From Halapricum hydrolyticum (GTDB taxonomy: Archaea; Halobacteriota; Halobacteria; Halobacteriales; Haloarculaceae), in NCBI RefSeq assembly GCF_025517535.1, contig NZ_JAOPKC010000001.1, positions 502,570-566,569 of the forward strand: a stretch of 64,000 nt of DNA, given 5' to 3'. Below, piece by piece: positions 33,146-42,477 of the stretch. Position 1 is the stretch's first letter; each line of letters opens with the position of its first letter. The translations under genes were made by a program, and so were the position numbers. The notes below the pieces were generated by a model. It was not told the DNA's origin, did no database searches, and worked only from the letters and a program-made list of their open reading frames with translations.

Positions 33146-33793
33146 TCAGGCTTTGCGTTCGATGGCGGTCTCGACGTCCGTCCAGACCCCTTCGGGGGTC
33201 TGCTCGCCGTCGATCTCGACGAAGCCGTCGTGGTCACGGTAGTACTCGATCACGGGAGCTGTGTTCTCTTCGAAGACGTCGAGACGGTTGCGTACCGCCT
33301 CTTCGGTGTCGTCTTCGCGCTGGATCAACTCGCCGCCACATTCGTCGCAGACGCCGTCCTCTTCGGGCTGATTGAACTCGACGTGGTAGTTCTCGCCACA
33401 GTCGGCACAGACGCGCCGGCCCGTGAGCCGATCGACGAGTTCTTCCTCACCGACCGACAGCGAGAGAACGACGTCCAGGTCGGTCATGTCCTCGAGCTCT
33501 TCGGCCTGTTCGAGATTGCGCGGGTAGCCGTCCAGCACGAACCCGTCGGCGGAGGTGAGCGCCTCCTCGACGATAGCGTTGACCACGGCGTCCGGGACCA
33601 GTTCGCCCTGATCCATGTACTCGCCGGGGGTGTCGTACTCCGTGTCCATGTCGGAGATGTCCATCTCCTTGTTCGATCGGAGCGCGTCCCCCGTCGTGAC
33701 GTGTTCGACGTCGAATTCCTCGGCGATGTTACTCGACTGTGTACCCTTGCCAGCGCCCGGTGGCCCGAGCAGCAGCACGCGTGGCTTGCTCAT
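33146..33793 (-). CDS. adk: Adenylate kinase
   Basis: 215 residues from the ATG at 33793. P-loop LLGPPGAGKGTQ, DGYPRNLEQAEEL and a zinc-binding lid (CADCGENYHVEFNQ, then CDEC, residues ~125-150) identify the long, bacterial-type Adk. It converts ATP + AMP to 2 ADP. Starts 138 bp upstream of the divergent hemE and precedes DUF106 by 28 bp on the same strand, so the two are probably co-transcribed. Confidence 0.95.
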   Translation of the reverse strand: MSKPRVLLLGPPGAGKGTQSSNIAEEFDVEHVTTGDALRSNKEMDISDMDTEYDTPGEYMDQGELVPDAVVNAIVEEALTSADGFVLDGYPRNLEQAEELEDMTDLDVVLSLSVGEEELVDRLTGRRVCADCGENYHVEFNQPEEDGVCDECGGELIQREDDTEEAVRNRLDVFEENTAPVIEYYRDHDGFVEIDGEQTPEGVWTDVETAIERKA

Positions 33794-33931
33794 GGGCGTC
33801 GATTTCACGTCGGTAGTTAAAGGGTTGTCCAAACGCGTCCGTGGTCGGAGCCGTCCAGACACACCCACGAACGGGACGCGAGTACGTCCGTGGTCGGAAC
33901 GTCTTAATCGCTCGCCGCCGAAAGCCGACCG

Positions 33932-34939
33932 ATGAGTGACCTCCTCGTCCGCGCTGCCCGCGGTGAGCGGACCGAACGGCCGCCCGTCTGGCTGATGCGC
34001 CAGGCCGGCCGACACATCCCCGAGTATCGCGAGATCCGCGAGGACTACTCGTTCGTCGAGGCCGTCACCGATCCCGCGGTCGCAGAACGAATTACGCTGC
34101 TGCCCTGGGAGCGATATCGCCCCGACGGGCTCGTGCTGTTCTCGGACATCCTGACGATCCTCGAACCGCTCGGATTCGAATACCATATCGAATCGGGCGT
34201 CGGACCGGTGATCGAGAACCCCGTCTCGGGACCGGACGACGTCGATCGCTCCCGCGAACCGATTCCCGAGCGGCTGGATTACGTCGGCGAGCTGCTGGAC
34301 CGGCTCGAGGACCGGGTCGGCGATCGGACCTCGCTGATTGGCTTCGCCGGTGGCCCGTTCACGCTGGCCTCCTACGCGATCGCCGGCGAGCCCACGCGCA
34401 ACCATCTCCCGGCGCGCAAGTTCCGCCTCCAGCACCCTGAGGCGTTCGAGCGGCTGCTGGACCTGTTCACCGAGGCGGTCGCCGAGTTCCTGGCGTATCA
34501 GGTCGACCGCGGGGCGGACGTCGTGCAGGTGTTCGACACTTATGCCGGCGTCCTCCCGCCGGCCGACTACGAGCGTTACATCGTCCCCCGCCACCGGGAG
34601 ATCGTCGCGGCCGTCGACGCGCCGACGATCCTGTTCGTCCGGAACATGAACGGACGACTCGGGCAACTGGCCGCGGCCGACCCCGACGTGGTCGGCCTCG
34701 ACTGGACGGTCGAGATGGGAGCGGCCCGCGACCAGCTCGGCGATCTGGGTGTGCAGGGGAACCTCGATCCGTCCGTGCTGTTCGCCGATCGGGCGACGAT
34801 ACGGGAGCGCACGCGGGAGATCATCGAGGCGGCCGGCCCACAGGGTCACGTGCTGAACCTCGGCCACGGCGTCGATCGAGAGACGCCCGTCGACAGTGTC
34901 CGGACGTTCGTTGAGACAGCGAAGAACGTCCGATGGTGA
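33932..34939 (+). CDS. hemE: Uroporphyrinogen III decarboxylase
   Basis: 335 residues. WLMRQAGRHIPEYREIRE near the N-terminus, LFSDILTILEPLGF with the catalytic Asp, GFAGGPFTLASYAI and the late ILNLGHG-like VLNLGHGVDRETPVD match HemE. It converts uroporphyrinogen III to coproporphyrinogen III. Its presence with hemH suggests a coproporphyrin-based haem branch in addition to or instead of the siroheme (Ahb) route usual in archaea. Its last 8 codons are repeated 160 bp downstream. Confidence 0.94.
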   Translation: MSDLLVRAARGERTERPPVWLMRQAGRHIPEYREIREDYSFVEAVTDPAVAERITLLPWERYRPDGLVLFSDILTILEPLGFEYHIESGVGPVIENPVSGPDDVDRSREPIPERLDYVGELLDRLEDRVGDRTSLIGFAGGPFTLASYAIAGEPTRNHLPARKFRLQHPEAFERLLDLFTEAVAEFLAYQVDRGADVVQVFDTYAGVLPPADYERYIVPRHREIVAAVDAPTILFVRNMNGRLGQLAAADPDVVGLDWTVEMGAARDQLGDLGVQGNLDPSVLFADRATIRERTREIIEAAGPQGHVLNLGHGVDRETPVDSVRTFVETAKNVRW

Positions 34940-35236
34940 CCAGCATACGCCGCCGGAGGCGGCGTTTCACTGCGGCCGACTGAAAGGAGGCCGCAGGTAG
35001 TTTTTCCCCACGTTTTGCAAGGAGTGGTAGCCGAGCGAAGCGAGGCTACCTGACGCAGTAAAAAGTGGCGTCGAGACAGCGAAGAACTTCCGGTGGTAAC
35101 TTGCATACGCCGCCGGAGGCGGCGTTTCACTCGACCGAACACAGTGAGGTCGAGGTGGTTTTTCCCCACGTTTTTGCGAGGAGTGGTTCCCGCAGGGCCG
35201 AAGGCCCGAGGAAACCCGACGAAGTAAAAAGTGGTT
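34913..35236 (+). repeat. Tandem duplicated structured element between hemE and hemH
   Basis: Two units, 34913-35072 and 35073-35236. Each begins with the last 8 codons of hemE (ETAKNVRW or ETAKNFRW plus stop), then three hairpins. Hairpin 1 is ACGCCGCC/GGCGGCGT in both. Hairpin 2 is CTGCGGCC/GGCCGCAG in unit 1 but CTCGACC/GGTCGAG in unit 2. Hairpin 3 is GGTAGCC/GGCTACC in unit 1 but GGTTCC/GGAAACC with an inner GGGCC/GGCCC in unit 2. CCACGTTTT... before hairpin 3 can pair with AAAAAGTGG after it. Different sequence but kept pairing points to selection on structure. Confidence 0.75.
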
Positions 35237-35237
35237 G

Positions 35238-36305
35238 TCAGTCCCAGTCCGGATCGGGCGCGTTCAGGCACATCGTGCCCGGCTTGTCCCGGCAGTGGCA
35301 CTGCCGGAACTGGAAGTAGCCGGGGTCGAAGTCGGCGAGGAACGGCTCGGACAGGTCCGCCAGCACCGACGGGAACCGGTCGTCGTCGTGGGGGATCGGG
35401 ACCCGGTAGAACTCCAGCCCGACTTCTTCGGCCTCTTCGCGGAGTTCGATGTCGAGTTCCGAGAGCGTCTCGCTCTGCTCGTGCATGAAACTGACCGGCT
35501 CGACGACGACCCGCTCGGCGTCGAGACTCTCGATGGCCGCCTCGACGTCGGGTTCGGTCCAGGCGACCTCGCTTCGGTTGTCGTGGTTCTGGAAGCCCAG
35601 TTCGTACTCGTCTATCCCCAGCATCGCAGCCATTCCGGCACACCACTCGTCGACGTACCGGTCGTAGCGGCTCCCCTCGTTCAGGTAATACCGGGGCGTC
35701 CCGTGGGCCGAGAAAAACAGGACGGCGTCCTCGTCGTGCAGGTCGACCCCTTCGCCGTCGGCGTACTCGCGGATGTTCTCGGCGCGCAGCCGGTTGTAGG
35801 TCGGGTGGCGGTGCCAGCCGCTGACCTCGTGCAACTCGCCGTCGAACCCGGCTTCCTCAAGGCCGTCGGCGAGATGATCCAGCGAGAGGTTCGTCGTCGA
35901 GGGGCCACAGAGGGGATAGATCGGCAGGCCGAGCACCTCGTCGTGGCCGTCGGCGACGGCCTGCTCGGCGGCCTCGTGGGTGAACGGCTCGGTGTAGAGC
36001 ATCCCGGTGTAGGTCGCGACGTCGTAGCCGCGGTTTCGGAGCTCGGTCTCCAGGGCGTCGGCCTGGGCGCCGGCCTGGTCGTTCAGCGGCGAGCCGCCGC
36101 CGATCTCCTCGTACTCCTCGATGAGCCCCGGCGCGCGACGCTCCGCGAGCTTGCTGGCGCGCTTGCGGGCGGCCCCGGGCGTCAGATCCGGCTCCTCCTC
36201 GATGTCCATGTTCGAGTAGAAGATGCGTTCGAGGTAGTCCTCGACGGCCTCGCGGTCGGCCGTCGGCGGTTCGCCGAAGTTCAGCAGGACGACGCCTGTC
36301 GACAT
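35238..36305 (-). CDS. hemH: Ferrochelatase (HemH family)
   Basis: 355 residues. GVVLLNFGEPPTADREAVEDYL at the start, YEEIGGGSPLNDQAGAQADAL, LFFSAHGTPRYYLNEGSRY with the catalytic His, and VVVEPVSFMHEQSETLSELDIE with the catalytic Glu identify a ferrochelatase, inserting Fe(II) into coproporphyrin III or protoporphyrin IX. The C-terminus carries CHCRDKPGTMC, a Cys cluster resembling the [2Fe-2S] sites of some bacterial ferrochelatases. It is convergent with hemE, with the structured repeat between them. Confidence 0.9.
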   Translation of the reverse strand: MSTGVVLLNFGEPPTADREAVEDYLERIFYSNMDIEEEPDLTPGAARKRASKLAERRAPGLIEEYEEIGGGSPLNDQAGAQADALETELRNRGYDVATYTGMLYTEPFTHEAAEQAVADGHDEVLGLPIYPLCGPSTTNLSLDHLADGLEEAGFDGELHEVSGWHRHPTYNRLRAENIREYADGEGVDLHDEDAVLFFSAHGTPRYYLNEGSRYDRYVDEWCAGMAAMLGIDEYELGFQNHDNRSEVAWTEPDVEAAIESLDAERVVVEPVSFMHEQSETLSELDIELREEAEEVGLEFYRVPIPHDDDRFPSVLADLSEPFLADFDPGYFQFRQCHCRDKPGTMCLNAPDPDWD

Positions 36306-36364
36306 GCGCGAGCCTTACGGCCGGTCGTAAATAGACCCCCGGGTTGCGGCGATGGCGTGGATCG

Positions 36365-37903
36365 CTACTGGCTGCGGTCGAACACCGAAATGAACACCGC
36401 GAGCACCGGAACGATCTCGAGTCGCCCGACCCACATCAGGAAGGTCATCAGCAGTTTCGAGGCGTCCGAGAAAAACAGGTAGTTCCCGAACGGTCCCAGG
36501 CGACCGAAACCCGGGCCGATGTTCCCGATCGTCGCGAGGGACGCGCTGACCGCCTCCAGCGTCGTGAGTTCGATCCCGATCCGGGCCGTATCGAGAGAGA
36601 TGAACACCGCCGAGAACCCGAACAGCAGGATGTAAAGTAGGGTGAACGCCGCGATCCCGCGTACCGCGTCCTCGTCGACGACACTCCCGCTGAGCCGAAC
36701 CGGCTTGACGACGTCCGGATTGGCGGTGGTATACAGCTCGCGTCGGATCGCTTTGAACACGACCAGCCACCGGACGACCTTCACGCCGCCGCCGGTCGAA
36801 CCCGCCGAACCGCCGATGAACATCACGAACAGCAGGAAGACCTGTGCGTGCGTGTCCCACTGAGCGAAATCCGAGGTCGCGTATCCGGTGGAGTTCAAGA
36901 GTGAGGCGATCTGGAAGGCGGCCTGCCGGAACGTGTTTTCGGTGGCACCTCCCGTGACGCCACCGATGTCGAGCGGTGGGGCCGCCCCCCGGACGAGCAA
37001 CAGCGAGAGCAGCGCGGCCGTCACCGCGATCGCACCGGTGTAGGCCCGAAACTCCGCGTTCTCGAGCATAACGTCGAATTCGCCTTTCAGGACGTGCCAG
37101 AACAGCGCGAAGTTGACCCCCGCGACGACCAGGAAGGGGATCGCGGCCCACTGGACAGCCGCAGAGAAGTACGCGATACTTTCCGCCTGCGGGGAGAACC
37201 CGCCCGTCGGCAGCGTCGTGAACCCGTGCGCGACGGCGTTGTACAGGTCCATATTCGGCGCGAACCCTGACAGATGCAGGCCGTACATCACTGCGATGTA
37301 CACGAGCGTGAACCCGAAGTAAATCAGCCAGAGGACGCGCGCGGTCTCGGCGATCTTCGGCGTCAGTTTCTGGAGTTCGGGACCCGGCGCTTCCGAGGCC
37401 ATCAGCTGTGCGCCGTTGACGGCCACCTCGGGGAGGATCGCGATCATCAGGACGATGATCCCCATCCCGCCGAGCCACTGAGTGAGCTGGCGCCAGATGA
37501 GCAGGGCGTGAGAGTGCTGTTCAAAGCTGATCTCGCCCATCACGGTCGCCCCGGTCGTCGTGAACCCGCTCATCGACTCGAAGAGCGCGTTGACGGGATC
37601 GGCGAGCGTCGAACTCGTCCCGAACCCGGCCAGCAGATACGGAATCGTGCCGACGACAGCGGCCGTGAGCCAGGCGAGCGACACGAACACCAGCGCCTCC
37701 CGGGGTCCGATGTCGGGATCGGTATCGACCCGTTCGAGCGCGAACCCGAGCGCCGTGACGAGAACGATAGAGAGCGCAAACACCCAGATGTCTTCCATGT
37801 AGACGACCGCGACGAACAGCGGCACGAACATCGTGACCGCGAGGTACTTGAGGCCGGTGCCGAGAAGGCCGACACTCGCCTGCCAGTCAACTCGCCACGA
37901 CAT
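36365..37903 (-). CDS. trkH: TrkH-type potassium uptake protein
   Basis: 512 residues from the ATG at 37903 (MSWRVDWQASVGLLG). Four MPM-type pore repeats with selectivity-filter-like segments: SMSGFTTTGATV, GFTTLPTGGFSP, LLNSTGYAT and ATIGNIGPGFG. The gating loop region IGGSAGSTGGGVKVVR is present. It forms the K+ channel/transporter pore and works with TrkA, encoded 48 bp further downstream of the divergent-free region at 37985-39316 (same strand, trkA upstream). Essential for the high cytoplasmic K+ of haloarchaea. Confidence 0.9.
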   Translation of the reverse strand: MSWRVDWQASVGLLGTGLKYLAVTMFVPLFVAVVYMEDIWVFALSIVLVTALGFALERVDTDPDIGPREALVFVSLAWLTAAVVGTIPYLLAGFGTSSTLADPVNALFESMSGFTTTGATVMGEISFEQHSHALLIWRQLTQWLGGMGIIVLMIAILPEVAVNGAQLMASEAPGPELQKLTPKIAETARVLWLIYFGFTLVYIAVMYGLHLSGFAPNMDLYNAVAHGFTTLPTGGFSPQAESIAYFSAAVQWAAIPFLVVAGVNFALFWHVLKGEFDVMLENAEFRAYTGAIAVTAALLSLLLVRGAAPPLDIGGVTGGATENTFRQAAFQIASLLNSTGYATSDFAQWDTHAQVFLLFVMFIGGSAGSTGGGVKVVRWLVVFKAIRRELYTTANPDVVKPVRLSGSVVDEDAVRGIAAFTLLYILLFGFSAVFISLDTARIGIELTTLEAVSASLATIGNIGPGFGRLGPFGNYLFFSDASKLLMTFLMWVGRLEIVPVLAVFISVFDRSQ

Positions 37904-37984
37904 AGGGGTAGCAAATCCTCTTGGCGGTATCAAAGTATCGGAAAGGTGTCCGATGATGCGTGTCGGGTTCGATCGCTTCCGCTC

Positions 37985-39316
37985 TCAGATGGCTTCCATC
38001 GTCTCTTCGACGATCTCCTGTGCGGCGAAGACCACGATGTGGTCGTTCTCTTCGATGACGGTGTCCCCACGCGGGATCACGTACGTGCCATCACGGGCGA
38101 TCGCGCCGATCACGACGCCGTCGGGGAGATCTCTGATAGACTGACTGATCGGCCGATCCAGTAGCACGCTGCCGCTATCGACTTCGACTTCGATCACTTC
38201 CGCACGGTCGTGTTCGATGATGGCGACGTTCTCGGCGTGTTGCTCGCGGGTGAACCGCGTGATCTCCTCGGCGATGGCTTCGCGGGGATTGACAGCGATG
38301 TCTACGCCGACGGCCTCGAAGAGGTCGCTGTAATCGCCGTTTTCGACGACTGCGATAGAACGAGCGGCACCGAGTCGCTTTGAGAGGAGCGCCGAGAGGA
38401 GGTTCCGTTCGTCGCTGTCGAGCGTCGCGATGGCGACGTCGACGTCGCCGATGTGTTCGCGCAAGAGGAACTCCTGGTCGGTCGGATCGTTCTCCAGGAC
38501 AGTCGTCTTCGGGAGAGTCTCGGCCAGATACCTGGCTCGCTCCGGATCGGGCTCGACGAGGCGGTTCGGGGTCCCCTTCTCACCGAGGAGCCTGGCCACC
38601 TCGAGCCCGATCTCGTTCCCGCCGACGATCAACACGTCAGAGACGCCGTCGGTGTCCGGCTCGATCCCCCGCGCGAAGTCGCTGATACTCTCCGGAGAAC
38701 CGATCACGACCACGTCGTCGCCGTCCCGCAGGCAGGTGTCACCGCTCGGAATGACGACTTCCTCGTCTCGGATAATCGCCGCGAACGTCAGCGAATCGAA
38801 CGTGTCGGCCTCCGCGACCGACATCCCGGTGACCGGCGTCTCGTCGGTGATCCGGAACTCCGCCATCTGGATGAGGCCGTCAGCGAACCGATCGACGTCC
38901 TCGGCACCGGGGAGCCCGATCACGCGGACGATGCTCTGGGCGGCGAGCAGGTTCGTCCCGACCATGAGGTCGATCCCGAGCGCACCTTCCGACTGACTCC
39001 AGGTGTCCAGAAACTTCGTGTTGCGGATGCGGGCGATCGTGAACGCGTCCGAGATCGTCTTGGCGGTCCCACAGGAAACGATGTTCGTCTCGTCGTCGTC
39101 CGTGCAGGCGATGAGGAGGTCGGCGTCGTCGATACCGGCCTCACGAAGCGTCTTCACGGACGCTCCGTCGCCTTCGACAGCCAGGACATCGAGCGAATAC
39201 GTCAGCGTGTCCACTCGCTCGCTGTCCAGATCGATCACGATGACTTCGTGGTCGCCAGCGAGGCTCGCGGCGACTGTCGAACCGACCTCGCCCGCACCGA
39301 CGATCACGACGCGCAT
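37985..39316 (-). CDS. trkA: Trk system NAD-binding regulatory subunit TrkA
   Basis: 443 residues with the duplicated RCK layout: Rossmann fold 1 (MRVVIVGAGEVGSTVAASL), TrkA-C 1 (LIQMAEFRITDETPVTGM...), Rossmann fold 2 (VLIVGGNEIGLEVARLL) and TrkA-C 2 (AEVIEVEVDSGSVLLDRPIS). It binds NAD(H)/nucleotides and gates the TrkH pore. It precedes trkH on the same strand with an 81 bp gap. The ~250 bp upstream (39317-39566) show no gene. Confidence 0.92.
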   Translation of the reverse strand: MRVVIVGAGEVGSTVAASLAGDHEVIVIDLDSERVDTLTYSLDVLAVEGDGASVKTLREAGIDDADLLIACTDDDETNIVSCGTAKTISDAFTIARIRNTKFLDTWSQSEGALGIDLMVGTNLLAAQSIVRVIGLPGAEDVDRFADGLIQMAEFRITDETPVTGMSVAEADTFDSLTFAAIIRDEEVVIPSGDTCLRDGDDVVVIGSPESISDFARGIEPDTDGVSDVLIVGGNEIGLEVARLLGEKGTPNRLVEPDPERARYLAETLPKTTVLENDPTDQEFLLREHIGDVDVAIATLDSDERNLLSALLSKRLGAARSIAVVENGDYSDLFEAVGVDIAVNPREAIAEEITRFTREQHAENVAIIEHDRAEVIEVEVDSGSVLLDRPISQSIRDLPDGVVIGAIARDGTYVIPRGDTVIEENDHIVVFAAQEIVEETMEAI

Positions 39317-39566
39317 TGTGGGCCCCCGTATTCAGGCATCGGGTTCGCTGTAGCAGCGGGTCTTACAAGTCGATTTCCCTCTCGAACGACACACCGCGAT
39401 CTAGAACTGGCCCACCGAACGGTCGTGGATTTTTCCCTTCCCCGTGATATTGGGGGAGCAAACTCGGACCATAGTCGAACGAATTAAGAACGCCCTCAGG
39501 TAGAGTACAGATATGAGTACCGTCCGCAAGCTGCGACAGTCGGATTCGGCACACAGGTGATCTATC

Positions 39567-40013
39567 GTGTCTGACTCACTGTTCAGTCGAGTGATCGTGC
39601 CAGTTGCCAGCAAAGACGACGCACGCGCGACGACGCGAGCGCTCGCCTCCCACGTCGACAGCGTTGCCGGGACGGTCGTCGCCGTCCACGTCATCGAGAA
39701 GGCCGGCGGCGCGCCGGACAAAGCCTCCGTCGAGCAACGCGAACGCGACACCGAGGAGATGTTCGATATCGTTCGCGCACAGCTTGAGGAATACGACGTG
39801 GACCTGGAGACAGAGATCTTGTACGGCACGGACGTCGCGGAGACGATCGTCGAAGCTGCCCACGAGATGGACGCCTCCTCGATCGTCTTCACGCCGCGGG
39901 GCGGGAGCCGCTGGATCAGGCTGCTCGCCGGGGACGTCGCGCTGTCGCTGATCTCCGAGAGCGATCTCCCCGTCGTCGTTCTTCCCGACGAACCGGAGGT
40001 CGAAGACGGATGA
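39567..40013 (+). CDS. Universal stress protein (UspA family)
   Basis: 148 residues. SRVIVPVASKDDARATTRAL opens the fold, VVAVHVIEK follows, and the C-terminal ASSIVFTPRGGSRWIRLLAGDVALSLISESDLPVVVL gives a modified nucleotide-binding loop. It overlaps the APC permease-UspA gene by ATGA and is the first gene of a five-gene unit that ends with a TrkH. Probably a regulatory partner for the transporter. Confidence 0.87.
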   Translation: MSDSLFSRVIVPVASKDDARATTRALASHVDSVAGTVVAVHVIEKAGGAPDKASVEQRERDTEEMFDIVRAQLEEYDVDLETEILYGTDVAETIVEAAHEMDASSIVFTPRGGSRWIRLLAGDVALSLISESDLPVVVLPDEPEVEDG

Positions 40014-42409
40014 GCGCGGGCGATCAGGAACTCGCACGGGACCTGGGCTTTCTCGAAGCGTATACGATCGGCCTGGGGACGATGATCGGGGCCGGCATCT
40101 TCGTGCTCCCGAGCATCGCCGCCAACCAGGCCGGGCCGGCGAGCATGGTGTCGTTTTTCTTCGGCGGGATGGTGTCGCTTCTGGCGGCGCTGTCGCTGTC
40201 GGAACTGGCGACGGGCATGCCCAAAGCCGGCGGGAGCTACTACTACGTCAACCGGGCGCTGGGCCCGTTCTTCGGGAGCATCGTCGGCTGGGGAATGTGG
40301 GCCGGGCTGACCTTCGCCAGCGCCTTCTACATGATCGGGTTCGGCCAGTACTTCCTGTCGGGACTCGGATCCTACGTTCCGTTCCTTGCGGAGAGCGAAC
40401 TCGGCATCACCGTCGCCGCGCTCGTGATGGCTGCCATGCTGACGGGGGTCAACTACTACGGTGTCAAGGAGACCGGTTCGTTGCAGAACGTGATCGTCCT
40501 CTCGCTCGTCGCGCTCATTCTCGCGTTCCTGGCGCTGGGCGCGCTCAGCGGACCGACGATCGGCGAGTTTAATCCGTCCGGCTGGCCCGCGGTCGCCGCG
40601 ACCATCGGGACGGTGTACGTCTCGTTCATCGGCTTCGAGGTGATCGCCACCAGCGCCGAGGAGATCAAGAACCCGAGCCGTAACCTCCCACTGGCGATGA
40701 TCGCCGCCGTCGTGACGCCGACGCTGATGTACGTCGGCGTCATGTGGGTCTCGACCGGGACGCTGTCGATCGGCGCGCTCGACGCCTCGAACATTCCGGT
40801 CGCCGACGTCGCCGCAGAATTCCTCCGCGGGTTCGCGTCGGCGATCCCCTTTGTCTCGGTGTCGCCGGGTGCGCTCGGTGCGGCCGGGTCAATCGCCATG
40901 ATTGTCGGCGCAGTGCTGGCGACGATCTCCTCGGCGAACGCGTCGATTCTCTCGGCCGCACGCGTCAACTTCGCGATGGGGCGTGACAAGATCCTCGTCG
41001 AGTGGCTCAACGAGGTCCACGACCGGTTCCGAACGCCGTACCGATCGATCACCGCGACGGGGGTCATCACGCTGGTCCTCATCGCTGTCGGGGCCGGGAT
41101 CGGGACGCTCGCGGAGGTGGCGAGTTTCATGTACCTCGTCACGTACGCCCTGGTCCACGTCGCCGTCGTAGTGCTCCGGCGAGCCGAGCCGGCCGACTAC
41201 GATCCCACCTTCCAGATCCCGAGCGTACTGTACCCGTTCGTTCCGATCCTCGGCGCGCTTGCCTGCCTCGCGGTTCTCTTCCAGATGGTCGTCACCTTCG
41301 AGCCGATGGTGCTTCTCGGTGAGGGTGTCGTCGGCGTCGAGATCGCGCTGCCGTTCACGCTCTCGGTCGTCGGCATCATCGGTATCGGAATCATCGTCGC
41401 CGGGATCGCGTGGTATTACACGTACGCTCGCGACCGCGCACCGAGTCAGAGCCTGGTCGGCGACGCGATCGCTCCGGAGCCAGCCGCAGCCGCGGACAGC
41501 GAAGGTCGCTATCGGGTCGTCGTCCCGGTCGCGAACCCCGAAACCGAGCGTGATCTCCTTCGGATGGCAGCCGCGAGCGCCCACGCCCACGAGGACGACA
41601 ACGCCGAGCTTATTGCGGTAAACGTCATCGAGGTCCCCCAGCAGACGTCGCTCTCCCAGGACGTCGCCTTCGAGGAAGAGCGGGTCGAGCGCCAGCAGGA
41701 ACTGCTGTCCGCTGCTCGTGACATCGCGGCTGAGCTGGATATCGGCCTGCGAACGCGGGCGATCGTCGGCCGCGACACCGGATCGGTGATCCTCGACGTC
41801 ATCGAAGAGGAGGACGCCGACCACGTCTTCCTCGGCTGGAAGGGGAGTCGAAGCACGAGAGAGCACGTGCTGGGTTCGACGATCGATCCGGTCGTCGGCA
41901 GGGCGTCGTGTGACGCGACGCTGGTGAAGCTTGGGCCGGAGGAGACGCCCGGCGAGGGCGACATCATGGTGCTCGCAGGCGAAGGCCCCCACGCTCCGGT
42001 TGCCGCTCGCCGCGCAGCCGAGTTCGTCACCACTGCCGGCGAGGACGCCACGCTCACGCTGTTGAACGTTCAGCAACCGTCAGAGGACGGAGACGAAGAC
42101 CAGTCGCCCCGGGAGCGCGGTGAGGCGTTGATCGACGACCTGGCCGAGCGGGCGGGCATCGAGTACATGCAGTACGACCGCCAGGTCGTGATCGCGGAAG
42201 ATATCGAGGAGGCGATACTCGAAGCTGCCATCGACTACGACACGATCTGTGTCGGTGCGACGCGGTCCGGCCCGGTCACGCAGGCGGTGTTCGGATCAGT
42301 TCCCGAAGCCGTCGGCGAAGAGGTCGACCGGACGGTCGTCATGGCCCGCGGTCCCGAGGAGTCGACGATGTCGATCCGCGAGGCCATCGCTCGCCGACTC
42401 TCGGTGTAG
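40010..42409 (+). CDS. APC-family amino acid permease fused to UspA domains
   Basis: 799 residues. Residues ~1-470 hold about twelve TM helices of the APC superfamily (GLGTMIGAGIFVLPSIAA near the start is the substrate-helix motif). Residues ~500-640 (RYRVVVPVANPETERDLLRMA...) and ~650-785 (IMVLAGEGPHAPVAARRA..., ICVGATRSGPVTQAVFGSVPE) are two cytoplasmic UspA domains. Such fusions are thought to let nucleotide binding control amino acid or cation transport. Coupled to the upstream uspA by overlap; a TrkA-type protein follows after 68 bp. Confidence 0.9.
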   Translation: MSAGDQELARDLGFLEAYTIGLGTMIGAGIFVLPSIAANQAGPASMVSFFFGGMVSLLAALSLSELATGMPKAGGSYYYVNRALGPFFGSIVGWGMWAGLTFASAFYMIGFGQYFLSGLGSYVPFLAESELGITVAALVMAAMLTGVNYYGVKETGSLQNVIVLSLVALILAFLALGALSGPTIGEFNPSGWPAVAATIGTVYVSFIGFEVIATSAEEIKNPSRNLPLAMIAAVVTPTLMYVGVMWVSTGTLSIGALDASNIPVADVAAEFLRGFASAIPFVSVSPGALGAAGSIAMIVGAVLATISSANASILSAARVNFAMGRDKILVEWLNEVHDRFRTPYRSITATGVITLVLIAVGAGIGTLAEVASFMYLVTYALVHVAVVVLRRAEPADYDPTFQIPSVLYPFVPILGALACLAVLFQMVVTFEPMVLLGEGVVGVEIALPFTLSVVGIIGIGIIVAGIAWYYTYARDRAPSQSLVGDAIAPEPAAAADSEGRYRVVVPVANPETERDLLRMAAASAHAHEDDNAELIAVNVIEVPQQTSLSQDVAFEEERVERQQELLSAARDIAAELDIGLRTRAIVGRDTGSVILDVIEEEDADHVFLGWKGSRSTREHVLGSTIDPVVGRASCDATLVKLGPEETPGEGDIMVLAGEGPHAPVAARRAAEFVTTAGEDATLTLLNVQQPSEDGDEDQSPRERGEALIDDLAERAGIEYMQYDRQVVIAEDIEEAILEAAIDYDTICVGATRSGPVTQAVFGSVPEAVGEEVDRTVVMARGPEESTMSIREAIARRLSV

Positions 42410-42477
42410 TCGGGAACTCGGATCGAGCCATCCACAAGTCGATAGTTTTTCTATCCGCTCTCCACGACCAACCGATA

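Noticed and set aside
39363..39554. 63-codon minus-strand ORF before the uspA gene
   Set aside because: No family, no promoter at a suitable distance and ordinary random composition.
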